Assembly (NCBI RefSeq): GCF_903944925.1
Contig: NZ_CAJATU010000108.1
Coordinates: 1-40,356 of the forward strand
Origin: an uncultured Rhodopila sp.
GTDB taxonomy: Bacteria > Pseudomonadota > Alphaproteobacteria > Acetobacterales > Acetobacteraceae
Direction: 5' to 3'
Length of the DNA stretch: 40,356 nt
In this document: piece by piece, positions 7,865 through 14,162 of the stretch
How positions within the stretch are numbered: position 1 is the stretch's first letter
Layout of the letters: each line of letters opens with the position of its first letter
The notes under the pieces: model-generated
Databases searched by the model: none
What the model was told of the DNA's origin: nothing
The model's input: only the letters and a program-made list of their open reading frames with translations
Position numbers and translations under genes: made by a program

Positions 7865-8380
7865 TTAGCGCCGGTCTGAATCCGTAGCTATTTGCCGATG
7901 TCGGCGGGCCGGTTTGGCGGTGTCGGGATAGGTTGGGCGTCTGCGCGGCCGACGAATTGGAGATTGGCGGACCATGTTGGAGACGGGATTTCCGCAACGG
8001 TAGCAAGCAGTTAAGCGCCGAGCCGTGACGCTGGTGGCCAATCGCACCACCTGGGCGGCGGTCTGCGCCGGTTCGGGCTGTCGGGCGGCTGGTGCAACCA
8101 AAATCGGACCCTGATCCGTCACGCGGCGGCCTCGGGCGCGATGTCGGCGGCTCCGATCGGCATGCATCTGCCGCCCGCGTTCGCTCGCCTGGTACCGGCG
8201 ACGGGCCTGCCGCTGCCTGCTGCGCCTCACCTCCGAGGCGCACTCGCGACCGCAGTAGACTTGGCCGCGGTCGCATCGGCTACAGATAACGACCTGCTGG
8301 CGACAACGGAGGCAAAGAAATAGTCGAGGATGCAGGTTCTCTTCACAACCTAACCGACGGGGCTTACATTGCGATAACAT
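7865..8380 (-). CDS. Cysteine-rich zinc-finger-like protein carried by the 804-bp element
   Basis: The 171-residue product has an N-terminal cysteine cluster, C23-x2-C26, C33-x2-C36, C43-x3-C47, within FLCLRCRQQVVICSRCDRG and VYCGRECA. It is followed by a very basic helix-rich segment, SEVRRSRQRQARRRYQASER, HADRSRRHRARGRRVTDQG. This looks like a small zinc-binding, nucleic-acid-binding protein. Proteins of this layout are known to me as hypothetical proteins near insertion sequences, but I cannot name a family. The C-terminal 60 or so residues run through the inverted end, and the stop at 7865 lies in the flanking thiolase DNA, so the true end may once have been earlier. The start at 8380 has no strong ribosome binding site; a later start is possible. 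Its role may be transposition control or simply cargo. Confidence 0.5.
   Translation of the reverse strand: MLSQCKPRRLGCEENLHPRLFLCLRCRQQVVICSRCDRGQVYCGRECASEVRRSRQRQARRRYQASERGRQMHADRSRRHRARGRRVTDQGPILVAPAARQPEPAQTAAQVVRLATSVTARRLTACYRCGNPVSNMVRQSPIRRPRRRPTYPDTAKPARRHRQIATDSDRR
7871..7874. repeat. Target site duplication, left (CCGG)
   Basis: CCGG directly abuts the left inverted end at 7875 and recurs at 8679 to 8682. Joining the flanks with one copy restores the thiolase frame locally, which supports a 4-bp duplication. Confidence 0.6.
7875..7901 (+). repeat. Left terminal inverted repeat
   Basis: Starts TCTGAATCCGTAGC and ends TTGCCGATGT; pairs with 8652 to 8678. Positions 3 and 4 are the only mismatches. 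Confidence 0.8.
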
Positions 8381-8651
8381 TGCCTCCGGCCTCCAGAATA
8401 TTCCACCTTTACTCGAAGGTAGCGCGCCAAGTCGATTTGAGCTTGGTGACGATTTTCGCCGCGCCGCAGCGAACTGTAAAGGCTGGTCGTCGGCAGGCCA
8501 CCTACCCCGGATTGCCCAGGTGGGTCCACAGGTTCCTCCCGCCCCCTCCGCTTCGCTGCGCGCGAAGGGCGCTCCGCTCCGGGGGCGGGTCCCTCCTATG
8601 GACTACCTGGACAATCCGGAACGCTGTGGCAGAGGTCGGCCGTCAGGCGGC

Positions 8652-8678
8652 ACATCGGCAAATAGCTACGGATTTCGA
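8652..8678 (-). repeat. Right terminal inverted repeat
   Basis: Inverted partner of 7875 to 7901 with two mismatches; it abuts CCGG at 8679 to 8682. Confidence 0.8.
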
Positions 8679-8682
8679 CCGG
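8679..8682. repeat. Target site duplication, right (CCGG)
   Basis: Second copy of CCGG bordering the 804-bp element; the reading frame of the thiolase relic supports it. Confidence 0.6.
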
Positions 8683-8838
8683 CATCGACAGCCAAAGGGG
8701 CCTCGAGCTGCAACGACAGGGCAGAGCGGTCGGTGCCGCGGCGATACGGCGTTTCGCCCACGGCGGTGATGGCGCCTGCTTCCCGAAGCGACATGAGGCG
8801 GTTCCTTTCCCTGGACAGCCTCAGGTTCGGGTAAATAT

Positions 8839-8886
8839 CCCCCGGCAAAGCCAGGGGCTTTCGAACTTTGGCCGCTCAAAGCGGCC
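8839..8886. repeat. Two hairpins at the end of the IS200-like relic
   Basis: First hairpin: GGC-aaa-GCC extended by CCCC/GGGG with one bulge (8840 to 8857). Second: GGCCGCT-caa-AGCGGCC, a perfect 7-bp stem with a 3-base loop (8870 to 8886). IS200/IS605-type Y1 transposases recognise such subterminal hairpins, and this pair lies about 100 bases beyond the end of the transposase relic. They also lie just upstream of the thiolase start at 8794. Confidence 0.45.
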
Positions 8887-8985
8887 GGGCCGGGCCGCTG
8901 GCGCGGCCCAAGGAATTGTGAGCCGCGAAAGTGGTGTCGGGTGCGCTGACGCGCGCCCAGGTTCAGATGGCCACTGACGTGGCCG

Positions 8986-9418
8986 TCACCGCCAGAGGTT
9001 CATCTGCTCCAGGCGCGGGTCCTCCTGCTCCTGATTGCGAATGTAGTTCCGGATCACCTCTTCGTCGCGGCCGACCATCGATACGAAATACCCGCGTGCC
9101 CAAAGCTCTACCCGACGAAGTTCCGCCTGTGTTCACCGTAAGTGCGCGCCATGTGGATGGCGCTCTTTCCCTTGATGAAGGCGACCACCTGCGACACGGC
9201 GTATTTCGGCGGGATCTAGATCATCATGTGGACATGATCGGGCATCAAGTGCCCTTCCTCAATTCGGCCCTCTTTTTGCTCCGATAGCTTGCGGAAGACC
9301 CCGCCAAGATACTGGCACAACTGCACATACAGGATTTTCCGGCGGCACCTGGGAATGAAAAGACAACGTGATATTTGCACTCCCACTTGCTGTGATCTAG
9401 GCTCCTCAAGTCGTACAT
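8986..9418 (-). pseudogene. IS200-type Y1 transposase, broken
   Basis: It begins MYDLRSLDHSKWECKYHVVF at 9418. After a frameshift near 9355 it continues IPRCRRKILYVQLCQYLGG and then EGHLMPDHVHMMI, containing the HUH motif as HVH. An in-frame TAG follows MMI (9216 to 9214). Past it the sequence still reads IPPKYAVSQVVAFIKGKSAI, HMARTYGEHRRNFVG and, in another frame, EEVIRNYIRNQEQEDPRLEQ with the catalytic tyrosine, ending at a TGA at 8986. The whole length of an IS200 single-strand transposase is thus visible, with two frameshifts and one stop, so it is inactive. Confidence 0.8.
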
Positions 9419-9507
9419 CAGGGCAATCGGGTGAGAAAGGGGATGACAAACCGTTAAACTGTTGAATCCATGTCGATGCCGGTCCTAGATTCGCTGAACG
9501 GGGAACG

Positions 9508-9612
9508 ATGATGGACGGCGTGATAACGGACTGCGGTACATTCGACGAAACGGTCGTCTTTTTGAGTCATTTCAGAGATTTGCACGACCCGCGCCAGCAA
9601 GGCAAGGTGCGC
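9508..9612 (+). pseudogene. N-terminal stub of ISAs1-type transposase
   Basis: From ATG at 9508 the frame reads MMDGVITDCGTFDETVVFL then SHFRDLHDPRQQGKVRG. ISAs1-family transposases open with the same pattern, F...l.DPRq.GKv. The similarity stops at about 9605 and is followed by direct repeats that look like the end of another element. Only about 30 residues remain. Confidence 0.5.
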
Positions 9613-9615
9613 GGG

Positions 9616-9691
9616 CCAGCGAATAGCCAGCGAATCCGCCACCGGAGGCCGTTTTTTAAATCGCCACCGGAGGCCGATTGAATTCGCCACC
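9616..9691. repeat. Short direct repeats, possible insertion-sequence end
   Basis: GCCAGCGAA occurs twice (9616 and 9626). CGCCACCGGAGGCCG occurs at 9637 and 9662, and a partial copy CGCCACC at 9685. Regularly spaced repeats of this kind are found at the ends of IS21-family elements, where they bind transposase; that family link is inference. The block truncates the ISAs1-like stub. Confidence 0.45.
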
Positions 9692-10068
9692 TCTTGCCGC
9701 AGGCACCAAGCCGTTACGCGAGGCTGAACAGTCGCTGACAAACAACTTTATCTGGTAAGAAGAAAATTCGTCAATTAGAATATTCCTGCTTGGCTTGATG
9801 ATGTGATTTTTGCCGCCTGTGGATTATTTGAGTATCTGGGATAACTGTTCTAAATTATTTACTTTGCTGGTCTATTTCATCCACAGCCGGCTCCGCCGCG
9901 GCCCGATGCGCGCCGTTGCCGCGCATACTCGTCCATCGATGCAACTCCAAATTCGTGTGCTTTGGCGGCTCACGAGGCGGAGTTTCGTCGATGAACAACC
10001 GGGGACCACCCCCGCAAACGTCAAACTTTGACTGCCTCTCCGGCAGAGCCGGGGGAACTCCCAGGGGA
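9692..10068. other. No gene recognised; one weak hairpin
   Basis: This AT-richer stretch contains no convincing gene. CCGGC-aga-GCCGG at 10040 to 10052 lies just beyond the end of the DUF3501 gene and might help end its transcript, but no T-run follows on the minus strand. It marks the border between the mobile-element region and the conserved genes to the right. Confidence 0.4.
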
Positions 10069-10656
10069 TTAGCTGAAGTCGGTGGTCAATTCCTCCCGAA
10101 TCGGTTCGCTGAGAACCGCCATATGGCCATAGTTCGGGTGGTTGAACCCCAGCACCACGTCCGCGTCCGGTGACGAGAACGCTGCGATCTGATTGGGTGT
10201 GAACGGAAAGTGCACAAATTGCACCGACGATGCCTTGCCGTCCGCTCTCGTGCGATCGGCATCCGCTTCCGGTGCGCCGCGGATAGTCTCACCCCCGACA
10301 CGAATGAACGCGGCTTCTTCGATGCGCCCAAGTCCATCGAGGACACGCTTGCGCAGGCCGGGATCGTCGATCTCGATCATGAATGTCGCGGTCAGCTCCG
10401 AACCGTTCGGGATCAGCGGGTTGTAGGCTTCCAATTCGCCGGGGATCTGCTCCGGGCCGCCCTTTTCGATGTAGAGCATCTCCTGCACCTGTAGCCACAT
10501 CGTGTCATAGCACTCGAAATAGAATGTGATGTAGGGCCCGACATTGACCCGCCGATGGCGTTTTTTCGCAGTAACTTTTGTGCGCCAGTCCGCGCGGCTT
10601 TTGACATACTCCGCCATCGGCAGGATGTCCGTCTCGGTCATGATCCGCTTGGCCAT
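10069..10656 (-). CDS. DUF3501 family protein
   Basis: A 195-residue soluble protein beginning MAKRIMTETDILPMAEYVKS, with RRVNVGPYITFYFECYDTMW and FTPNQIAAF toward the end. These features match DUF3501, a family of unknown function almost always encoded beside a CCG-domain Fe-S protein and a rubrerythrin. The ATG at 10656 is preceded by AGAGG and lies 15 bases from the stop of the Fe-S gene, so both are on one transcript. A role in peroxide or metal stress is inferred from the operon only. No metal ligand cluster or membrane segment is evident. Confidence 0.8.
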   Translation of the reverse strand: MAKRIMTETDILPMAEYVKSRADWRTKVTAKKRHRRVNVGPYITFYFECYDTMWLQVQEMLYIEKGGPEQIPGELEAYNPLIPNGSELTATFMIEIDDPGLRKRVLDGLGRIEEAAFIRVGGETIRGAPEADADRTRADGKASSVQFVHFPFTPNQIAAFSSPDADVVLGFNHPNYGHMAVLSEPIREELTTDFS

Positions 10657-10671
10657 GGCAACCTCTTGCAA

Positions 10672-12012
10672 TTAAGCGCCGATGCCGTAAGAGCGCGCCA
10701 GAATCTGGATAGGGTGAATGACCAGTTCAGGCTTCGGTTCGTCGCCACCGAGGCGTTCGATGCCCTGCTGTATGTGAACGCCTGCCAGAGGGCATTCCGA
10801 CATCACGTAGCCAGCCCCGTTCTCCGCCGCCTGGCGCGCGGCGGGGCGGCCAATCTTAATGCCGATCTCGAAGAATTCCTTCTTGAAACCCCACGATCCG
10901 CCGTGGCCCGAGCATCGCTCGATCACCTTGACCTTGGCCTCGGGAACCAGACGCAGCATTTCCGCGGCTTTCTGGCCCATGTTCTGCGCGCGGGCGTGGC
11001 AGGCCATATGGATCGTCAAACTTGCCGGGATTGGCTTCAGGCCGGGCGTGAGGCCCTCCGTCCTGGCGATATCGACGATGTATTCGCTCACGTCGAACGT
11101 TGATCGCGACAGCGTCTTCACGTCGGGATCGTCGGGCAGGATCAGCGGCCATTCGAATTTCAGCATCAGGGCGCAAGATGGCACCAGGGCGATTACGTCG
11201 TAGCCCTTTTCGATCCAGTCCTTCATTGCCACCGCGGCGATACGGGCGCTGGCGGCGACATCCGCGATGCGGCCTTGTTCCAGCAACGGCATGCCGCAGC
11301 AGCCGGGGTAGGCGATCACCGTCTCCACGCCATTGAGGGCCAGCACGGCGCGCAGGTCGGCACCGACATCCGGAGAATTGAAGTTGCCGAAGCAGGTGGC
11401 ATACAGCACGGCCTTGCGACCGAAGGCCGGCGCGTCACGGTTCACCGGCGGAGCATCCGCCGCCTGCTTGACCAGGCTCTTGCCGGCATATGTTGGCAGT
11501 TCGGCATCCGGATGCAGCCCCGCGGCTGAGCGCAAGGCCGGGCCGACTGTCCTGTTGCCGCGACGCGTCGTCCAATTCGCGACCGGCGCCACCAGTCCGG
11601 CAAGGCCGCCGTTACGGTCGGTTTCGGCCAGTTGCTTGTCGGCGAAGGGAACTTTGCCCTGCTTATGTTCCATCGCCCGATACCGCAGCATCAGATGCGG
11701 GAAATCCAACGCCCATTCGTGCGGAGGCACGTAGGGACATTTCGTCATGTAGCACATATCGCAAAGCGTGCAGGCGTCCACGACGGACTTGAAGTCATTG
11801 CGGTCGACGGTGTCGAGTTCCTGGCTTTCGGCGCCATCCACCAGATCGAACAGGCGAGGGAATGAGTCGCATAAATTGAAGCATCGCCGGCAGCCGTGGC
11901 AGATGTCGAAGACCCGTTCCAGCTCCTTCTCGATCAGCGCCGGATCATAGAAGGCAGGATTCTGCCATGCGATCGGATGGCGGGTCGGCGCCTCAAGGCT
12001 GCCTTCTCTCAT
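10672..12012 (-). CDS. Fe-S protein with two CCG domains (HdrD/GlpC-like)
   Basis: The 446-residue protein carries two 4Fe-4S motifs near the N-terminus: C38-x2-C41-x2-C44-x3-C48 and C81-x2-C84-x2-C87-x4-C92. Two cysteine-rich CCG-type domains follow: LYATCFGNFNSPDV with YPGCCGMPLLEQG, then HMACHARAQNMG with IERCSGHGGSWGF. This is the layout of the electron-transfer subunits of heterodisulfide reductase and anaerobic glycerol-3-phosphate dehydrogenase (GlpC). The neighbours (rubrerythrin upstream, DUF3501 downstream) suggest it passes electrons to rubrerythrin rather than to a heterodisulfide. The second CCG motif has Cys-Ser-Gly-His instead of CCG, so its cofactor binding may differ. The start at 12012 has GGAAG about 9 bases upstream. 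No membrane segment is seen. Confidence 0.85.
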   Translation of the reverse strand: MREGSLEAPTRHPIAWQNPAFYDPALIEKELERVFDICHGCRRCFNLCDSFPRLFDLVDGAESQELDTVDRNDFKSVVDACTLCDMCYMTKCPYVPPHEWALDFPHLMLRYRAMEHKQGKVPFADKQLAETDRNGGLAGLVAPVANWTTRRGNRTVGPALRSAAGLHPDAELPTYAGKSLVKQAADAPPVNRDAPAFGRKAVLYATCFGNFNSPDVGADLRAVLALNGVETVIAYPGCCGMPLLEQGRIADVAASARIAAVAMKDWIEKGYDVIALVPSCALMLKFEWPLILPDDPDVKTLSRSTFDVSEYIVDIARTEGLTPGLKPIPASLTIHMACHARAQNMGQKAAEMLRLVPEAKVKVIERCSGHGGSWGFKKEFFEIGIKIGRPAARQAAENGAGYVMSECPLAGVHIQQGIERLGGDEPKPELVIHPIQILARSYGIGA

Positions 12013-12080
12013 TCGGCATTCTTCCGTCTTGTCATGAAGTCATCCCCCTCCCGTTACCGGGAAGGGGGTCAGCCGAACGA

Positions 12081-12500
12081 TCAGGCGAGTTCGTTGAGAG
12101 CCTTCTGAAAGCGTCCGGCGTGCGAACGCTCGGCTTTCGCCAGGGTCTCGAACCACGCCGCGATCTCATCGAAGCCTTCCTCGCGGGCGGTTCGGGCCAT
12201 GCCGGGGTACATGTCGGTGTATTCATGGGTCTCACCGGCAACGGCCGCGGCCAGGTTCTTATCGGTCGGGCCGATGGGCAGGCCCGTAGCCGGATCGCCG
12301 GAAGCTTCCAGGTATTCCAGGTGGCCATGTGCGTGGCCCGTCTCACCTTCCGCCGTGGAGCGGAAAACCGCGGCGACATCGTTAAAGCCCTCCACGTCGG
12401 CCTTCTGTGCGAAATACAGATACCGGCGGTTGGCCTGCGATTCGCCGGCGAAGGCGGCCTTGAGATTATCCTCGGTCTTGCTACCCTTGAGCGCTGCCAT
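12081..12500 (-). CDS. Rubrerythrin without rubredoxin domain
   Basis: A 139-residue ferritin-like four-helix protein. The di-iron ligands are all present: E20, E53 and H56 (EGETGHAH), E90 and E93 ([12 protein letters not shown]), E124 and H127 (KAERSH). Rubrerythrins reduce hydrogen peroxide. This one ends right after the ferritin-like domain and lacks the C-terminal rubredoxin, so it needs an outside electron donor; the downstream Fe-S protein is the obvious candidate (inference). The ATG at 12500 is preceded by AAAGGAAC. It is the first gene of the three-gene operon; the stretch upstream holds an inverted repeat at 12606. Confidence 0.9.
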   Translation of the reverse strand: MAALKGSKTEDNLKAAFAGESQANRRYLYFAQKADVEGFNDVAAVFRSTAEGETGHAHGHLEYLEASGDPATGLPIGPTDKNLAAAVAGETHEYTDMYPGMARTAREEGFDEIAAWFETLAKAERSHAGRFQKALNELA

Positions 12501-12605
12501 GTGTGTTCCTTTCAGTTTCCGAGACAATGGGACGAACGTAGGCGGCCGGACCCCCCCCACGAGGAGCGCGACGATCCGTTGCCTCATAAACCGAATTCTT
12601 AATCC

Positions 12606-12634
12606 ATTTGCCCAGTGAATTGAAGTTGGCAAAT
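12606..12634. promoter_or_regulatory. Inverted repeat upstream of the rubrerythrin operon
   Basis: ATTTGCC at 12606 to 12612 and GGCAAAT at 12628 to 12634 form a perfect 7-bp inverted repeat with a 15-base spacer, about 110 bases before the rubrerythrin start. It could be an operator; the regulator is unknown and the assignment is tentative. Confidence 0.3.
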
Positions 12635-12656
12635 CGATGAAATTTTTCGATCGTGT

Positions 12657-13031
12657 TCAGTGATGGAGGCGATTACGTATCATCGGCGCGTGCCGACGGA
12701 CCTGCGACCGATCCCAAACTCTGGTCAGGACACGCGGCTGGTTGGTGCTAAAAAGTTTGAACCATCGCGGGATTGCAGGACTCGATGCGGACGTCTGCGT
12801 GGGCGAAATGAATTCAAACAGCGAACGCGCGGTGATCCAACCCATCCAAGCCTTATACGCGGGATGCTTGCGATATTTCTTCTGATAGGCCGCTACGAAC
12901 GACTGTTCACGCGGAGGGTTGTCCGAATTAGTAACACAGCTTGGTGACATACCGGTCGCCGCCTCCGGCCCGATCGCCCAGATATCGGTGTCGCCGATTG
13001 CGATCTCTACGAACGGAACCGTTCCTTTCAT
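12657..13031 (-). pseudogene. C-terminal relic of branched-chain amino acid ABC binding protein (LivK-like)
   Basis: The frame reads MKGTVPFVEIAIGDTDIWAI, GPEAATGMSPSCVTNSDNPP, FVAAYQKKYRKHPAYKAWMG and WITARSLFEFI, typical of the second half of periplasmic type 1 binding proteins of the LivK/amide-urea type. The last 45 residues are out of register and only RRHAPMI recalls the usual end. The N-terminal half with signal peptide is missing. It is followed upstream by a different relic, so both are deletion remnants. No transporter permease or ATPase genes lie nearby. Confidence 0.6.
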
Positions 13032-13067
13032 CCCCAGTTCATTCCACTGAGTTGCCCGTCGCTGCGT

Positions 13068-13665
13068 TCACCCGCGACCTGATCGCCGCCGGTTATCGCG
13101 GTCCTGGCCCTGGCCGGGAAAATTGCGGAAATGCCGGCTCCAGAAGACCACGTCCATGGACAGCTTCGTCGCGTCGGCTAACTGAGCGAAAAAGATCTTA
13201 TCGGCCGGCACGATCGGCAGATCCAACAGGTCGTCGCCGAGGGCCATGTCGAGGATGAGGCCCAGCGCCGGATGATCCGCGGCTTCAATGACCTTCCAGG
13301 CATGTTTCCAGGTGCTGATATGACGCGCCACGCCAGCGCCTCAAACCCGACCCGCAGCCCACGTTTGTCCGCGCGTTCCGCCATCTCCGCTAGATCGGCC
13401 GCGGCGCGCGCGTCGTCCTCGATCGCCGCTGTGGAGATGTTGCTGCAGACCTGCAGAAGATCCGCGCCGAGTTGCTGCATCACGTCGAGCTTACGTTCCG
13501 CCCGATCCATGTTGCGGGACCGCTGCGGCTCTGGCATCGCCTCGAAATCGCGGAACGGCTGGAAGCAGGTGATCGTCAAACCGAGGCTCTCGGCCAGATA
13601 ACGCACATCCTGCGGCGTGCCTCCGAAGGTCAGAAGGTATCGTCCGGACTTCGTCGTCGCTCATG
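13068..13665 (-). pseudogene. Sugar-phosphate-isomerase-like / 3-dehydroshikimate dehydratase-like relic
   Basis: One frame reads GGTPQDVRYLAESLGLTITC, FQPFRDFEAMPEPQRSRNMD and LGADLLQVCSNISTAAIED. After a frameshift near 13325 another frame reads RHISTWKHAWKVIEAADHPA, LGLILDMALGDDLLDLPIVP and DKIFFAQLADATKLSMDVVF. The pattern VCSN, FEALAW, GLILD and QLADA..LSMD...WSRHFR is that of xylose-isomerase-like TIM barrels such as AsbF/QuiC dehydroshikimate dehydratases. The first 50 or so residues, the frame and the C-terminal domain are lost, so it is inactive. An intact relative would convert 3-dehydroshikimate to protocatechuate. Confidence 0.6.
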
Positions 13666-14002
13666 AACAACATGCCGGGTTAGCCGCCCGGCATCGTGCC
13701 TCGAACCCGCCCGAAATGAACTCGGGCCGCTTGTATAAGCCCTTCATCCAGGCCGCAAGCATGCAAAGTTCCTCCAGCTTGAGCACTTCATCCAGCGTGC
13801 CGGCCGGGAACGAGAGGTGGAAACTTTCACCTATGATCCCCAGCACCGATTCCACCTGCTCGATGATGAGGCCGCAGTCGGTCTCCAGCACTGCGGCGCG
13901 GACAAGAATCGCCTCATCCACGTCGAACTCGTCGCGAATCAGCTTCACGATCCAGCGGAACATGTTCATCCAGTTCTTAACGTCATCGGTCGAGCGGGAC
14001 AT
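13661..14002 (-). CDS. Unrecognised 113-residue protein
   Basis: A small acidic soluble protein starting MSRSTDDVKNWMNMFRWIVK. The middle reads VDEAILVRAAVLETDCGLII and EQVESVLGIIGESFHLSF, and the end LEELCMLAAWMKGLYKRPEF. It looks well folded and mostly helical, with three cysteines near the C-terminus. I recall no named family. The start at 14002 has only a weak ribosome binding site (CCTCCGAG reads poorly as Shine-Dalgarno). It is divergent from the MFS gene at 14163. Intact among relics, it is probably a real gene; no function is proposed. Confidence 0.55.
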   Translation of the reverse strand: MSRSTDDVKNWMNMFRWIVKLIRDEFDVDEAILVRAAVLETDCGLIIEQVESVLGIIGESFHLSFPAGTLDEVLKLEELCMLAAWMKGLYKRPEFISGGFEARCRAANPACCS

Positions 14003-14162
14003 ACGTATGACTCGGAGGCTTTTGATAGTAGCAATATAGGCTATCTATCGGTAAGACGAAACAAATTACGACAGAGAACACACATGCATGCTGACATCGG
14101 GACGGAGTACTGCCCGCGCCGGGTTCCTTGCCCTCGGACATATCCGGCGCGACACTGGGCAA

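Larger units (their letters stand above)
7875..8678. mobile_element. 804-bp insertion element with 27-bp inverted ends
   Basis: The ends match as inverted repeats at 25 of 27 positions (7875 to 7901 against 8652 to 8678) and are bordered by CCGG on both sides. The element lies inside the thiolase relic; precise removal with one CCGG rejoins GCC GGC GCT in frame between the two thiolase halves. No transposase is encoded. The only convincing gene is a minus-strand cysteine-rich protein, so the element is probably non-autonomous and mobilised in trans. The end sequence (AATCCGTAGCTATTTGCC) was not matched to a known family. A 4-bp palindromic target duplication occurs in, for example, the IS1182 and IS21 groups. 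Confidence 0.75.
7011..8794 (-). pseudogene. Thiolase (SCP-x/acetyl-CoA acetyltransferase type), interrupted and frameshifted
   Basis: The gene begins MSLREAGAITAVGETPYRRG at 8794, after AGGGAAAGGAA, and continues SALSLQLEAPLAVDAG to the element at 7875 to 8678. Beyond the element it resumes in frame as ANTLAAIWGAGLTPTDIDGL. Then about 100 residues, including the active-site cysteine region, are missing. Next come FEAPLGGIAPAQLYAPMARR, HMELYGTTSRQLADIAVTTR and SRMISDPLRLLDYS, and after frameshifts AFAMAGVTLGEIDLAEVY, GGAFVQNGALGLNGQLPVNT and EADGEVSGAEIGLMTGYGD. These match the thiolase family over nearly its whole length. The deletion and at least two frameshifts make it dead regardless of the insertion. 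It was the first gene of a thiolase-DUF35 pair acting on acyl-CoA or steroid-like substrates. Confidence 0.75.

Noticed and set aside
10020..10032. GTCAAACTTTGAC palindrome as a terminator of DUF3501
   Set aside because: Loop would be a single base, so no hairpin can form; the nearby CCGGC/GCCGG hairpin is mentioned instead.
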